Assembly: GCA_017303335.1 (NCBI GenBank)
Contig: JAFLBK010000001.1
Location: 935,001 to 999,000 of the forward strand
Reading direction: 5' to 3'
Length of the DNA stretch: 64,000 nt
Source: Chitinophagales bacterium
GTDB lineage: Bacteria > Bacteroidota > Bacteroidia > Chitinophagales > Chitinophagaceae
Part shown: positions 16,911-26,048 of the stretch, in pieces
Layout: every line of letters begins with the position of its first letter
Position numbering within the stretch: position 1 is the first letter of the stretch
Position numbers and translations under genes: made by a program
The notes under the pieces: generated by a model
The model's input: only the letters and a program-made list of their open reading frames with translations
The model's database searches: none
What the model was told of the DNA's origin: nothing

Positions 16911-18983
16911 TTATTGCGACTGTTTCTCCACCATGGTAAGAATGGTGGCAACACCGGTGATCTCGTTTGTTTCGTCGATCATTTCCACGAGCCATTTCAC
17001 AATGCCCTTGTCGATGTCGTCGCCGCGTTTGAAATCCTCCGGCTTTTCCACAACCCGCTTATCGTTCGGCAGTTTTTCCTTACAGGTAAAGCGGATATGA
17101 ATTTCGGCGCCCGGATAAACCGGTTTGGTAAAGCGCAATTCATCGATCCCATAGTTCAGCAACACCGGGTTCTTTTCATAACTGTCGACAAACAAGCCTG
17201 CGGCAATGCTCATGATAAAATAACCATGTGCCACCTGTTGCTCGAACATGGTTCCGGTAAAATCCGTGCTTTTAATGTGAGCGTAGAAATGATCGCCGCT
17301 CAGGTCGGCGAACCGGTCGATGTCTTCGGAACTGATCACTCTTTTTTCCGTAACGATCTGGTCGCCGATCTGCAATTCCTCAAAATATTTCCGGAACGGG
17401 TGTTTGCCGGGATCTTTTCCGGCTGCGTATTGCTGGTAAACGTTGGTGATCGCGGTAATGGTGGTTGGCGAGCCCTGTAAGGCCGTGCGTTGCAAATAAT
17501 GCTTCACGCCACGCAGGCCGCCCATTTCTTCTCCGCCACCAGCCCGGCCCGGTCCGCCGTGTACCAGCAAGGGAAGCGGGGATCCATGTCCCGTGCTTTC
17601 CTTGGCACATTCGTTATTCAGCACCAGGATCCGCCCGTGGTGTGTGGCGGCGCCGATCACGTACTGCCTGGCTGTTTTATGATCGGCCGTAACAATGGTT
17701 GAGCACAAACTGCCCTTTCCAAGTTTACTCAGGGTGATGGCTTCGTCCATCGATTTGTAGGGCATGATGGTACTTACCGGGCCAAACGCTTCCACTTCAT
17801 GCACCTCTTTTGCCTGGAAGGGATTTTCATTCATCAGCAATATGGGCGACATGAATGCGCCGGTATTACTATCCGCGTCGACCACATCCACACCATCCAA
17901 TGAGCCATAAATGATCTGCGAGGATGCCAGTAATTTTTGTACCTGTTCCTTTACTTCGTTGCGCTGCGATTGACCGGCCAGTGAACCCATTCTCACTTTT
18001 TCATTCAACGGGTTACCGATCACGGTTTGCGAAAGTGATGCGGCGATGGCTTTCCAAACGTCTTCCATCTTGTTTTGCGGAACGAAGATGCGGCGTATGC
18101 CTGTGCAGCGCTGGCCCGCCTTCAGGGTCATTTCTTTCCTGACTTCTTTGATGAAAATATCCCACTCAGGCTTATCGGGTGTAACATCGTTGCCGAGTAC
18201 GATGCAGTTCAGCGAGTCTGCTTCCATATTGAAAGGAACATTTTCTTTCAGGATCTGCTGATTGGATTTCAGCATAAGCCCGGTAGAGGCGGAACCGGTG
18301 AAGGTCACCACATCCTGCGAGGTAACATGATCGAGCAGGTCGCCGGCGCTTCCGCAGATCAGTTGCAGGGATCCCTCGGGCAAAATGCCCGACGCGATGA
18401 TCTTCTTTACGACGGCTTCGGTCAGGTAACTGGTGATCGTTGCGGGCTTTACAATCGCCGGCATGCCGGCCAGTAAATTGACGGCGATCTTTTCCAGCAT
18501 ACCCCAGACCGGGAAGTTGAACGCGTTGATGTGAACCGCTACGCCGTCCTTGGGCACAAGGATATGTGTGCCCATGAAGGTATTGTTCTTACTGAGGTTG
18601 TGACTGTCGCCATCGACACAAAAAACTTCGTTGGGAAATTTTCGGCGCAGCGATGCGTTGGCGAACAGGTTTCCGATGCCTCCCTCGATATCCACCCAGC
18701 TATCGGCCTTTGTTGCGCCGGTTTTATAACTGACCGCATACAATTCGGGCAGGTGCTTGCGCAGGTGGATTGCCAGGGCCTTCAGCATGTTGCCCCGTTC
18801 GTGAAAGGTCATTTTGCGCAGGGCCGGGTTTCCCACTTCGCGGCCGTGTTGCAGTATCTTTTTAAAATCCAGTCCCTTTGTGCTGGCTGAAGCAACGGCT
18901 TCGCCGGTAACGGCATTGAATAATAACTGGCCTTCGCCATCACCGGCAATCCAGTTTCCTGTTATGTAGTTCTCCAGTTTCAT
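16911..18983 (-). CDS. paaZ: Bifunctional oxepin-CoA hydrolase / 3-oxo-5,6-dehydrosuberyl-CoA semialdehyde dehydrogenase
   Basis: PaaZ opens the seven-membered oxepin-CoA ring in aerobic phenylacetate degradation and oxidises the resulting aldehyde. The 690-residue product has an aldehyde dehydrogenase domain (residues 1 to about 520) with Glu254 in NMEADSLNC and the nucleophile Cys293 in [10 protein letters not shown], at nearly the positions of E. coli PaaZ (E256, C295; recalled), plus a C-terminal MaoC-like hotdog domain whose hydratase dyad Asp-x4-His is visible in LSGDHFYAH. Both active sites therefore look intact. It is 23 bases downstream of a DUF1569 gene. None of paaABCDE, paaG, paaJ or paaK is in the window. 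Confidence 0.93.
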   Translation of the reverse strand: MKLENYITGNWIAGDGEGQLLFNAVTGEAVASASTKGLDFKKILQHGREVGNPALRKMTFHERGNMLKALAIHLRKHLPELYAVSYKTGATKADSWVDIEGGIGNLFANASLRRKFPNEVFCVDGDSHNLSKNNTFMGTHILVPKDGVAVHINAFNFPVWGMLEKIAVNLLAGMPAIVKPATITSYLTEAVVKKIIASGILPEGSLQLICGSAGDLLDHVTSQDVVTFTGSASTGLMLKSNQQILKENVPFNMEADSLNCIVLGNDVTPDKPEWDIFIKEVRKEMTLKAGQRCTGIRRIFVPQNKMEDVWKAIAASLSQTVIGNPLNEKVRMGSLAGQSQRNEVKEQVQKLLASSQIIYGSLDGVDVVDADSNTGAFMSPILLMNENPFQAKEVHEVEAFGPVSTIMPYKSMDEAITLSKLGKGSLCSTIVTADHKTARQYVIGAATHHGRILVLNNECAKESTGHGSPLPLLVHGGPGRAGGGEEMGGLRGVKHYLQRTALQGSPTTITAITNVYQQYAAGKDPGKHPFRKYFEELQIGDQIVTEKRVISSEDIDRFADLSGDHFYAHIKSTDFTGTMFEQQVAHGYFIMSIAAGLFVDSYEKNPVLLNYGIDELRFTKPVYPGAEIHIRFTCKEKLPNDKRVVEKPEDFKRGDDIDKGIVKWLVEMIDETNEITGVATILTMVEKQSQ

Positions 18984-19006
18984 GTTCGTTTGTTTGTTCG
19001 TTGGCG

Positions 19007-19474
19007 TCAGATCAGTCCGAATTGCCGGCTGTGGTGGGTTACATGTTTATAATGAAGCAGAATCCATTCGTCGAAACTCAATGCGCCGAAAACGGGGTGG
19101 GTTGTTTTCTTCGCCGGGCTATCCCTGAAATACAAGATAAAGTTATTGATGGCTTCTTCCAGTTTAGCGATCGCGTCGTTCATGGTTGCATAACGAAGGG
19201 GTTGTGCCTCTTCACCGATAATGCTCGTTGGGGCCTTTGTGTTTTCACGAAACTGTTTATCGCTCAGCAGGAACTCCTTGAATTTGGGAAGATGTTCTTC
19301 AGGCGTTACGAGGGGGAAGATGATCTTTTCTGCCGACACGTTGAAAAATGCGGCCACATGCTCCACCATCTGCTGCCCGTTCATCTTACCCCAGTTTCCG
19401 GCGGTATCGGCAGAGAGCGTTTTCACCAGCGGAACGAATTGGTTTTTGATGAAGTCGAATTTTGGGGCATCCAT
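19007..19474 (-). CDS. DinB-like DUF1569 family protein
   Basis: A 155-residue protein with the four-helix DinB-like arrangement of DUF1569. A candidate metal site is visible: His in QMVEHVAAF near residue 37 and the C-terminal HYKHVTHHSRQF, whose histidine spacing is typical of DinB-like metal binders. The catalytic role is unknown; some DinB-like proteins are thiol-dependent transferases. It lies directly upstream of paaZ with a 23-base gap and is probably co-transcribed. A TTACTTTG element lies 17 bases before its ATG. Confidence 0.8.
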   Translation of the reverse strand: MDAPKFDFIKNQFVPLVKTLSADTAGNWGKMNGQQMVEHVAAFFNVSAEKIIFPLVTPEEHLPKFKEFLLSDKQFRENTKAPTSIIGEEAQPLRYATMNDAIAKLEEAINNFILYFRDSPAKKTTHPVFGALSFDEWILLHYKHVTHHSRQFGLI

Positions 19475-19490
19475 AGCGATCGTTTATACG

Positions 19491-19498
19491 CAAAGTAA
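19491..19498 (-). promoter_or_regulatory. Candidate promoter element of the DUF1569-paaZ operon
   Basis: Minus strand reads TTACTTTG, one base off TAnnTTTG. The same octamer precedes fabG (4694-4701) and corA (35401-35408). It sits next to the adk terminator. Confidence 0.35.
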
Positions 19499-19501
19499 AA
19501 C

Positions 19502-19527
19502 AAAAAAAGCACCCGTTTCCGGATGCT
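19502..19527 (-). terminator. Rho-independent terminator after adk
   Basis: On the minus strand an 8-base-pair stem (AGCATCCG / CGGGTGCT, one G-T pair) with a GAAA tetraloop is followed by seven T residues. It separates adk from the DUF1569-paaZ unit. Confidence 0.85.
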
Positions 19528-19551
19528 CTTTGTCAATACACTTAAATACAA

Positions 19552-20127
19552 TCAGGCCCGTTTGTCGATCTCGGTACAGAGCCTGCTGAATATTTCGTCG
19601 ATGGTACCTTCGCCTTTTACCATGACCACTTTATCGAATTTTTTATAGTAGTCGGCCACTACCGCCGTTTTATTATGGTACTCCGTAATCCGTGCCCGGA
19701 TGACCACCTCATTGGTATCGTCACTGCGTCCGCTTGTTTCTCCCCGTTTCAGCAATCGCTTAATAAGTTCATCTTCGCTCACTTCCAGGGCGAGCATGGC
19801 GGCTATCGGCGCTTCTTTCAATTCCAGTAACTTATCCAGCGCCTCTGCCTGGGCTGCGGTACGGGGAAATCCGTCGAAAAGAAAACCCCTGGCATCGGGA
19901 TTCGCGTCCAATGCCGAACTGATCATTCCGATCACCACTTCATCGGGCACCAACTGACCTTTATCCATAATACTTTTTGCCTCCTTGCCCAGGGGCGTTT
20001 GGCGACTTATCTCGCTGCGAAGCAGGTCGCCGGTACTCAGGTGCTTTAATCCGTACTTGGCGATCAACTTCTCACTTTGGGTACCTTTACCACTACCGGG
20101 AGGACCAAATAAAATCAGGTTGAACAT
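19552..20127 (-). CDS. adk: Adenylate kinase (short form)
   Basis: Adenylate kinase keeps AMP, ADP and ATP in balance in the cytoplasm. The 191-residue product has the P-loop GPPGSGKGTQ at residues 7-16, the AMP-binding segment STGDLLRSEI and GFLFDGFPRT near residue 82. At 191 residues, with only a short loop (KRGETSGRSDDTNE) in place of a full LID domain, it is a short-type adenylate kinase. A terminator follows the stop. The ATG start is unambiguous. Confidence 0.96.
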   Translation of the reverse strand: MFNLILFGPPGSGKGTQSEKLIAKYGLKHLSTGDLLRSEISRQTPLGKEAKSIMDKGQLVPDEVVIGMISSALDANPDARGFLFDGFPRTAAQAEALDKLLELKEAPIAAMLALEVSEDELIKRLLKRGETSGRSDDTNEVVIRARITEYHNKTAVVADYYKKFDKVVMVKGEGTIDEIFSRLCTEIDKRA

Positions 20128-20269
20128 ATGGCTGTTATCGGTGTTGAAGATAGCAAATATAACGATCGTCCTTTAATAATTCTTTAACAATCTGCATCTA
20201 TTGTTCAAAATCATAAAACGCCTCTTTTTCGTACATAGAAAACCATTAAAGCCGAAATTTGTTACGTAC

Positions 20270-20851
20270 ATGAAGCCCGTTTTTTATACCGTATTCATCC
20301 TGGCATCGGTCATTCTTTATGGCTGTAAAAACGCATCCCAGGAAAGTCAAAAAACAAAACCCGTTGTTATGGACAGCAATAAGAACATCAACCCGGTTTA
20401 TTCCAATACCGACACGTCGACAGTAGACATGAGTAATGAAGAGTGGAAGAAATCGCTCCCGGCAGACGTGTATCATATCGCCCGGGAGAAAGGAACAGAA
20501 AGAGCGTTTACCGGTAAGTTCTGGGACTTTAAGGACGCAGGTACTTATTATTGCGCCGCATGCGGCAACCCGCTTTTCAACAGCAACGGGAAGTTCGAAA
20601 GCAATTGCGGCTGGCCCAGTTTCTTTGAGCCGATCAGCAAGGGAAGCATCATCTATGCGCCCGACAACAGCTACGGCATGAAACGCACCGAAGTAATGTG
20701 CGGGCGCTGCAAGGCCCACTTGGGTCATGTGTTCGATGACGGACCTCCGCCAACAGGATTGCGCTATTGCATCAATTCGGTAATCCTTGATTTTAAAAAA
20801 GCCAGGGACGCCGAAAAGGTCTTTACCGAAAAGCAGGACAAGAAAAAATAG
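20270..20851 (+). CDS. msrB: Lipoprotein-type peptide-methionine (R)-S-oxide reductase
   Basis: MsrB repairs methionine-R-sulfoxide in proteins. The product from the ATG at 20270 has 193 residues: a signal peptide with lipobox ILYGC (Cys19), a linker, and an MsrB domain. The structural zinc Cys pairs are Cys95/Cys98 (CAACGN) and Cys144/Cys147 (CGRCKAH); the catalytic Cys167 is in RYCINS. The frame is open from a TTG-type position at 20201, but that would hide the signal peptide. Its export signal implies repair of periplasmic or surface proteins. No msrA is adjacent. Confidence 0.93.
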   Translation: MKPVFYTVFILASVILYGCKNASQESQKTKPVVMDSNKNINPVYSNTDTSTVDMSNEEWKKSLPADVYHIAREKGTERAFTGKFWDFKDAGTYYCAACGNPLFNSNGKFESNCGWPSFFEPISKGSIIYAPDNSYGMKRTEVMCGRCKAHLGHVFDDGPPPTGLRYCINSVILDFKKARDAEKVFTEKQDKKK

Positions 20852-20866
20852 CCTGCCCGCCGTCCT

Positions 20867-20874
20867 TACATTTG
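20867..20874 (+). promoter_or_regulatory. Candidate -7 promoter element of the BNR propeller gene
   Basis: TACATTTG matches TAnnTTTG exactly and lies 52 bases before the ATG. A -33 element was not obvious. Confidence 0.4.
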
Positions 20875-20926
20875 ATTTGACATCCCCGCCGTTTTTTCGC
20901 ATCTTCATTGCTTAATAAAAAGAACA

Positions 20927-23900
20927 ATGAAAAAAACGGCTGCGTGCATGCTGGGTTTCCTCCTCAGCATCTTTTCCTATGAGATCGCTGCGCAAAAGAT
21001 CTCGCTTTCCCAGTTCAAAAATCTAAAGCCCCGTAACATTGGTCCGGCAGGTATGAGTGGTCGCATCACTTCCCTGGATGTGGTGGTGGACAATCCGAAC
21101 ATCATCTACCTCGGATCGGCTTCGGGCGGTGTTTGGAAAACAGAGAACAGCGGTAATTCCTGGACCTCGGTATTCGACGATCAGCCGACACAAAACATCG
21201 GTTCGGTGGCCATCCAGCAATCGAATCCAAATATTGTATGGGTAGGAACGGGCGAAGGCAATCCACGGAATTCGCTCAACCTGGGCGAGGGTATCTTCAA
21301 AAGCATGGACGCCGGAAAAACCTGGAAGCTGATGGGTCTCGAAAAAACGAGGAACATTCACCGCATCCTCATCGATCCCGCAAATCCGAACACCGTATAT
21401 GCCGCGGCCATCGGAAATCCCTTTGCACCGCATCCCGAGCGGGGTGTTTTTAAATCGACCGATGGAGGAGAAACATGGAATAAAATTCTTTATACGAACG
21501 ACTCCTCCGGTTGCGCCGAACTGGTCATGGACCCATCCAATCCGAATAAACTAATCGCCAACATGTGGCAACACCGCCGCACGCCCTGGGATTTCAAAAG
21601 CGGTGGAACCGGCAGCGGTTTATACATTACTGTCGACGGCGGCAAAAACTGGAAGAAGCTGGGAAAGGATGATGGTTTACCCGACGGAAACTATGGACGG
21701 ATCGGGTTGGCCTTTGCCTACAGCGATTCTCGCCGCGTATACGCCATGGTGGAAGCGGGCAAGAACGGGTTGTACAGAAGCGATGACGGTGGCATGAAGT
21801 GGGAGCTGGTGAACAGCGATGCCCGCTGGGTTACCAACCGGCCTTTTTATTTCCAGGACATCCGGGTAGATACGAAGAATGAAAACCGGTTGTATAATAT
21901 CCACGATATGGTGGAAGTGAGTGAAGACGGAGGAAAAACATTCGGCACCTTGCTGCCCTATTCCGGTATTCATCCCGACCATCATGCCTGGTGGATCAGC
22001 CCGAAAGACCCGAACTTCATGATCGAAGGAAATGATGGCGGTATCGGCATTACGCACGACCGGGGTAAGAACTGGACCTTTGATGATAAGATCCCCGCCG
22101 GGCAGTTCTATCATGTCAATGTAGACAATGAACTCCCTTACAACATTATGGGGGGTATGCAGGATAATGGAACCTGGCATGGGCCCGCCTATACCTGGAT
22201 CAACGGTGGGCTCCGGAATTTTTACTGGAACAACGTAGGTGGTGGTGACGGCTTTGATGTGATGCCCGACGCCGAAGATGCCAGTTGGATTTACAGCCAG
22301 AGCCAGGGCGGATCGATCGGAAGAAGAAACTGGAAAACAGGTGAAGGCTGGTTTATCAAACCGCAATCCGCCGATCCATCACTGAAACTCCGCTTCAACT
22401 GGAACTCTGCGCTGGCGCAGGATCCTTTTGATAAAAAAACGATTTATTTCGGAAGCCAGTTCGTTCACAAAAGCATGGATAAGGGCATCAGCTGGGATTT
22501 TATCTCGCCCGATCTTACCACCAACGATTCGGTTAAGATCGCCGCGTTTCAGAATACCGGCGGACTTACGGCTGATATCACCGGCGCCGAAACCCATTGC
22601 ACCATTCTCACCATCGAGCCCTCGCCCAAAGAACAGGGAACGCTTTGGGTGGGAACCGACGATGGAAATGTTCAGCTGACAAGGGATGGAGGCAAAACCT
22701 GGACTGGTTTCCGGGGCAAGATTGCGGGCATGCCGGCGGGTTGCTGGATCCCACAGATCAAGGCGTCGGCGCATAATGCCGGGGAAGCCTTTGTCGTAGC
22801 GAATGATTACCGTCGGGGCGATATGAAGCCCTACATCTTCCGCACCACGGATTATGGAAAAACATGGACAAGGATGATCGACGAGAATAAAGTACGCGGT
22901 TATGCGCTTTGCGTTCTGCAGGACCCCGTTGAACCCAACCTGATCTTTGTTGGCACCGAAAACGGTTTGTGGATCAGCTTTGATAATGGCGTGTCTTTCG
23001 AACAATTTAAAAACGGGTATCCCTCCGTTTCAACCTATGATATGGCTATACAGGAACGGGAAGCCGACCTGGCAATCGCTACTTTCGGAAGGGCCCTGTG
23101 GGTGTTGGATGATATCCGGCCTCTCCGCAAAGCGGCCGCTAACAAAGGTTTGTCGTTTTCAAAACCCATAACGGTTTTTGCGGCACCGGATGCTTACCAG
23201 GCCCAATACAGGCAGGCGAATGGTTATGACTGGAGTTCTTATGGCCTGTACGAAGCCGATAACAGGAGGCGTGGAGCCGCAGTTTCTTTCTTTATCAATA
23301 AACCCAAACAGGATACCTCCGCGAAGAAGCAGCCGGCACCCGCCGCAGCACAAGCGGCTCCGGCAAGTGCCGGTCAGCAAACCAGTGGAGGGCGGGGCGC
23401 TGGCAGAGGTTTTGGCGGAGGCGGCGGAGGCAGAAGATCTGACTCGGCCATGGTACGGATCTACAACAGCAACAACGAACAGATACGAACGCTTCGCTGG
23501 GCAATAGATTCCGGCTTCAATCGCCTATACTGGGGTATGGAAGAGAAGGGATTCCGGCAACCGGGATCACCCAAACCTCAACCAGGAGCCTCAGAGCCCG
23601 GCGGATTCCAGGTATTGCCCGGAACCTACAAACTGGTGATGAGTTATTCCGGCAGTATGGATTCAACATTCATTACCGTAAAAGACGATCCGAGATTGGG
23701 CAACCGCAATGATATTAAGATCGCCCAGCGGAATATGTTTGCCCGTTTCCGGAAATCATCCGACAAGCTTGTTACCGCCATGGATCAGCTTACCGAAAGC
23801 GAAGAGGTGCTGAATAAGGTATTGGCGCAAACAAAGGGTGTGGAAGGGAAAGATGTTGATTCGTTGCGAAAAGCAAGTAACAAAATGCTCGACGAAATCA

Positions 23901-24190
23901 AGGCTTTCCGTGAAACCATCAACGGCAAAACAAGCGACAAACAAGGGTTGTCGAGAAACCCGTTTGAAGTAACGGTGATGTCGATACTGCAAACGGCGCA
24001 ACAATCCATCGGCAGTAAGATGGTTGCTCCCGGACCGCAGGTAGAGGCGCTGGTGGCCACGGCCGAAAAAGCGATACGCGACATTGTTGACAAGATCAAC
24101 GGATTTTACGCCGGTAAGTGGAAAGCATACCGGGAGCAGGTGGAAGCCACCAAGGTGAATCTTTTCAAGGACTATAAACCCATCGAATAA
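20927..24190 (+). CDS. Secreted BNR/VPS10 (sortilin-like) beta-propeller protein
   Basis: A 1087-residue exported protein. A signal peptide (MKKTAACMLGFLLSIFSYEIAAQ) is followed by repeated BNR/Asp-box blades, for example SASGGVWKTENSGNSW, FKSMDAGKTWK, FKSTDGGETWN, YRSDDGGMKWE, THDRGKNWTF and QLTRDGGKTW, between about residues 60 and 740. This is the VPS10/WD40-YVTN-BNR-like type widely found in Bacteroidota, sometimes annotated as glycosyl hydrolase without proof. Residues about 795-840 form a Lys/Ala/Gly/Arg-rich linker, then a C-terminal alpha-helical region. A strong terminator follows the stop. Ligand or substrate unknown. Confidence 0.88.
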   Translation: MKKTAACMLGFLLSIFSYEIAAQKISLSQFKNLKPRNIGPAGMSGRITSLDVVVDNPNIIYLGSASGGVWKTENSGNSWTSVFDDQPTQNIGSVAIQQSNPNIVWVGTGEGNPRNSLNLGEGIFKSMDAGKTWKLMGLEKTRNIHRILIDPANPNTVYAAAIGNPFAPHPERGVFKSTDGGETWNKILYTNDSSGCAELVMDPSNPNKLIANMWQHRRTPWDFKSGGTGSGLYITVDGGKNWKKLGKDDGLPDGNYGRIGLAFAYSDSRRVYAMVEAGKNGLYRSDDGGMKWELVNSDARWVTNRPFYFQDIRVDTKNENRLYNIHDMVEVSEDGGKTFGTLLPYSGIHPDHHAWWISPKDPNFMIEGNDGGIGITHDRGKNWTFDDKIPAGQFYHVNVDNELPYNIMGGMQDNGTWHGPAYTWINGGLRNFYWNNVGGGDGFDVMPDAEDASWIYSQSQGGSIGRRNWKTGEGWFIKPQSADPSLKLRFNWNSALAQDPFDKKTIYFGSQFVHKSMDKGISWDFISPDLTTNDSVKIAAFQNTGGLTADITGAETHCTILTIEPSPKEQGTLWVGTDDGNVQLTRDGGKTWTGFRGKIAGMPAGCWIPQIKASAHNAGEAFVVANDYRRGDMKPYIFRTTDYGKTWTRMIDENKVRGYALCVLQDPVEPNLIFVGTENGLWISFDNGVSFEQFKNGYPSVSTYDMAIQEREADLAIATFGRALWVLDDIRPLRKAAANKGLSFSKPITVFAAPDAYQAQYRQANGYDWSSYGLYEADNRRRGAAVSFFINKPKQDTSAKKQPAPAAAQAAPASAGQQTSGGRGAGRGFGGGGGGRRSDSAMVRIYNSNNEQIRTLRWAIDSGFNRLYWGMEEKGFRQPGSPKPQPGASEPGGFQVLPGTYKLVMSYSGSMDSTFITVKDDPRLGNRNDIKIAQRNMFARFRKSSDKLVTAMDQLTESEEVLNKVLAQTKGVEGKDVDSLRKASNKMLDEIKAFRETINGKTSDKQGLSRNPFEVTVMSILQTAQQSIGSKMVAPGPQVEALVATAEKAIRDIVDKINGFYAGKWKAYREQVEATKVNLFKDYKPIE

Positions 24191-24209
24191 CAGGCAGAAC
24201 AGCTCTGTG

Positions 24210-24238
24210 AAAGCGGCCTATACAGGCCGCTTTTTATT
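24210..24238 (+). terminator. Rho-independent terminator after the BNR propeller gene
   Basis: Stem AAAGCGGCCT / AGGCCGCTTT with an ATAC loop and a following T run, 20 bases after the stop. Confidence 0.92.
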
Positions 24239-24271
24239 TGTGCACAATACCTTTACGGCTGTATTTATTTC

Positions 24272-24302
24272 TTTGAGATACCCTCTTTAAAATTTACTTT
24301 TG
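24272..24302 (+). promoter_or_regulatory. Bacteroidota-type promoter of the aminotransferase gene
   Basis: A TTTG -33 element (24272-24275) and a TACTTTTG -7 element (24295-24302, exact TAnnTTTG) are separated by 19 bases, the ideal spacing. The ATG follows 21 bases after the -7 element. Confidence 0.7.
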
Positions 24303-24323
24303 CCGCTGTAATATGCGCTGTTT

Positions 24324-25589
24324 ATGAGTTCAGAAAAACTAAGTATGCTGGCAGAGACCCTTATCGGGTCGGAGATTGTGAAACTCGGAAACGAGATCAA
24401 AGAACGAAAACGCCAGGGAGAATTCATCTACAACTATACCATTGGGGATTTCGACTCTTCCATCTTCCCGATACCGAAAGAGCTGGAAGAAGAAATTGTT
24501 CATGCATACCAAAACGGATTCACTACCTACCCGCCCGCAGAAGGCAATCTCGATCTGCGGGAATCGGTTTCTTCCTTTATCAAAACCTGGCAGGGCCTGG
24601 ATTATAATACACAGGAGATCCTCATCGCCAGTGGCGGCAGGCCGCTCATCTATTCGCTGTACCGCACAACGGTTGATACGGGCGACAAGGTGATTTATGC
24701 GGTTCCCAGCTGGAACAATAACCATTATGTACATCTCTGCAATGCGCAGCATGTGATGATTACCACAACGCCGGAAAATAATTTCATGCCCCGGGCTGCT
24801 GATATTGCCCCACATCTTAAAGACGCCGCGTTACTGGCCATCTGTACACCGCAGAATCCGACAGGAACCACACTCAGTAAAGAGGAGCTGGAAAAAATCT
24901 GCGACCTGGTGCTGGAAGAAAACAAGCGCCGTGGCCCCGGAGAAAAAAAACTATACCTGTTCTTCGACCAGATGTATTGGACACTCACGTATGGTAATAT
25001 TCAGCATTATCACCCGGTAAGCTTACGGCCTGCCATGAAAGAATATACGATCTGCGTGGATGCCATCAGTAAGGTTTTTGCGGCCACCGGTGTTCGGGTA
25101 GGCTGGGCCAGTGGCCCCGCTAAGGTCATCGCGAAAATGAAGTCGATTCTTTCGCACATGGGAGCCTGGGCGCCGATGGCAGAACAAAAAGCCGTTGCCA
25201 GGTATTTGCAGCAGCACGAAGCCATCAAAAAATACCTGGTTCATTTTAAAGCGGAAATTGAAGAGCGTTTACGCCGGATCCATGCCGGGCTTATTCAAAT
25301 GAAAAAGGATGGCTACCGGGTTGATGCCATTGCTCCACAAGCTGCTATTTATCTTACCATACAAATCGACCTGGTGGGAAAAACCACCCCGGATGGCCAG
25401 TTATTGCAGAAGCAGGCCGACGTGACCAATTACCTGCTCAATGAAGCAAGGCTTGCCATCGTTCCTTTCTATGCGTTTGGCGCCGAACCCTCGAGCAGCT
25501 GGTACCGGTTAAGCGTGGGAACCTGCAAGAAAGAAGAAATCGACCAAATGCTTGGTTCGCTCAGGAATGCGCTGGAAAAATTAAGCTGA
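24324..25589 (+). CDS. Pyridoxal-phosphate aminotransferase class I/II
   Basis: A 421-residue fold-type I aminotransferase. It shows ASGGRPLIYSLYRT (phosphate-binding region, near residue 103), CTPQNPTGTT (near 178), FFDQMYW (cofactor Asp-x-x-Tyr) and the Schiff-base lysine in DAISKVFAATGVRVGW near residue 252, with the C-terminal substrate Arg in SSWYRLSVGTC. It resembles aspartate/aromatic aminotransferases of Bacteroidota, but the substrate cannot be named. It has its own promoter and ends one base before the stop of a small convergent gene. Confidence 0.9.
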   Translation: MSSEKLSMLAETLIGSEIVKLGNEIKERKRQGEFIYNYTIGDFDSSIFPIPKELEEEIVHAYQNGFTTYPPAEGNLDLRESVSSFIKTWQGLDYNTQEILIASGGRPLIYSLYRTTVDTGDKVIYAVPSWNNNHYVHLCNAQHVMITTTPENNFMPRAADIAPHLKDAALLAICTPQNPTGTTLSKEELEKICDLVLEENKRRGPGEKKLYLFFDQMYWTLTYGNIQHYHPVSLRPAMKEYTICVDAISKVFAATGVRVGWASGPAKVIAKMKSILSHMGAWAPMAEQKAVARYLQQHEAIKKYLVHFKAEIEERLRRIHAGLIQMKKDGYRVDAIAPQAAIYLTIQIDLVGKTTPDGQLLQKQADVTNYLLNEARLAIVPFYAFGAEPSSSWYRLSVGTCKKEEIDQMLGSLRNALEKLS

Positions 25590-25838
25590 TCAGTTTTTAC
25601 AGTTGAGGAAAACGAAAGACTTCAATTCTCTCTGACGGATAAGCCTGCGGAGCTGGGGGGCTTTGTTAATGATCTTATATTTATTCAGGTCGATGACCTC
25701 GTGTGCAACAATCAAATTCTCAATCCCCTCAATCGAATATAACAATTGATGAAGCTGCTCAACTTCATGCTCAATTGCTTTTTGAGTCATTATCTCATGA
25801 TTGAACAAAACAAGTAAGTCCCTGTTTGGATTGTTCAT
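25590..25838 (-). CDS. Small conserved-looking protein of unknown function
   Basis: An 82-residue frame starting at ATG and ending directly against the stop of the aminotransferase gene. The sequence is helical and charged (QKAIEHEVEQLHQLLYSIEG, residues about 19-38), with an even amino-acid use that looks like real coding sequence, and it is the only sizeable frame in the gap. No signal peptide and no family recognised. Antisense read-out of the aminotransferase 3' end is possible. Confidence 0.55.
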   Translation of the reverse strand: MNNPNRDLLVLFNHEIMTQKAIEHEVEQLHQLLYSIEGIENLIVAHEVIDLNKYKIINKAPQLRRLIRQRELKSFVFLNCKN

Positions 25839-25862
25839 AGACCTTGGGGGATTTTGGATGCT

Positions 25863-25994
25863 TTATTTGTATCCGACCATTCCTGATTTATTCGGACAAC
25901 CACACTGATTTTTCCTGGAAGAAGAGCAGCCGGCTGTTGTCGCTAAAACCGCAATAATCAGAACAAATAAGGCTTTTTTAGTTATTTGTTGCAT
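25863..25994 (-). CDS. Very small lipoprotein (43 residues)
   Basis: A short minus-strand frame from an ATG at 25994 to a TAA at 25863. The 43-residue product has a textbook lipoprotein signal: MQQITKK, a hydrophobic core (ALFVLIIAVLATTA) and lipobox TAGC with Cys23, then SSSRKNQCGCPNKSG with a CGCP motif and a short tail. The mature part would be only about 21 residues. It is 24 bases upstream of the 82-residue gene on the same strand and may be co-transcribed with it. Function unknown. Confidence 0.6.
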   Translation of the reverse strand: MQQITKKALFVLIIAVLATTAGCSSSRKNQCGCPNKSGMVGYK

Positions 25995-26048
25995 ATTTAC
26001 AAGTTTACAAGTTAAACATTTTTCAGAAAACTTTATTGTTTTCGTTTA

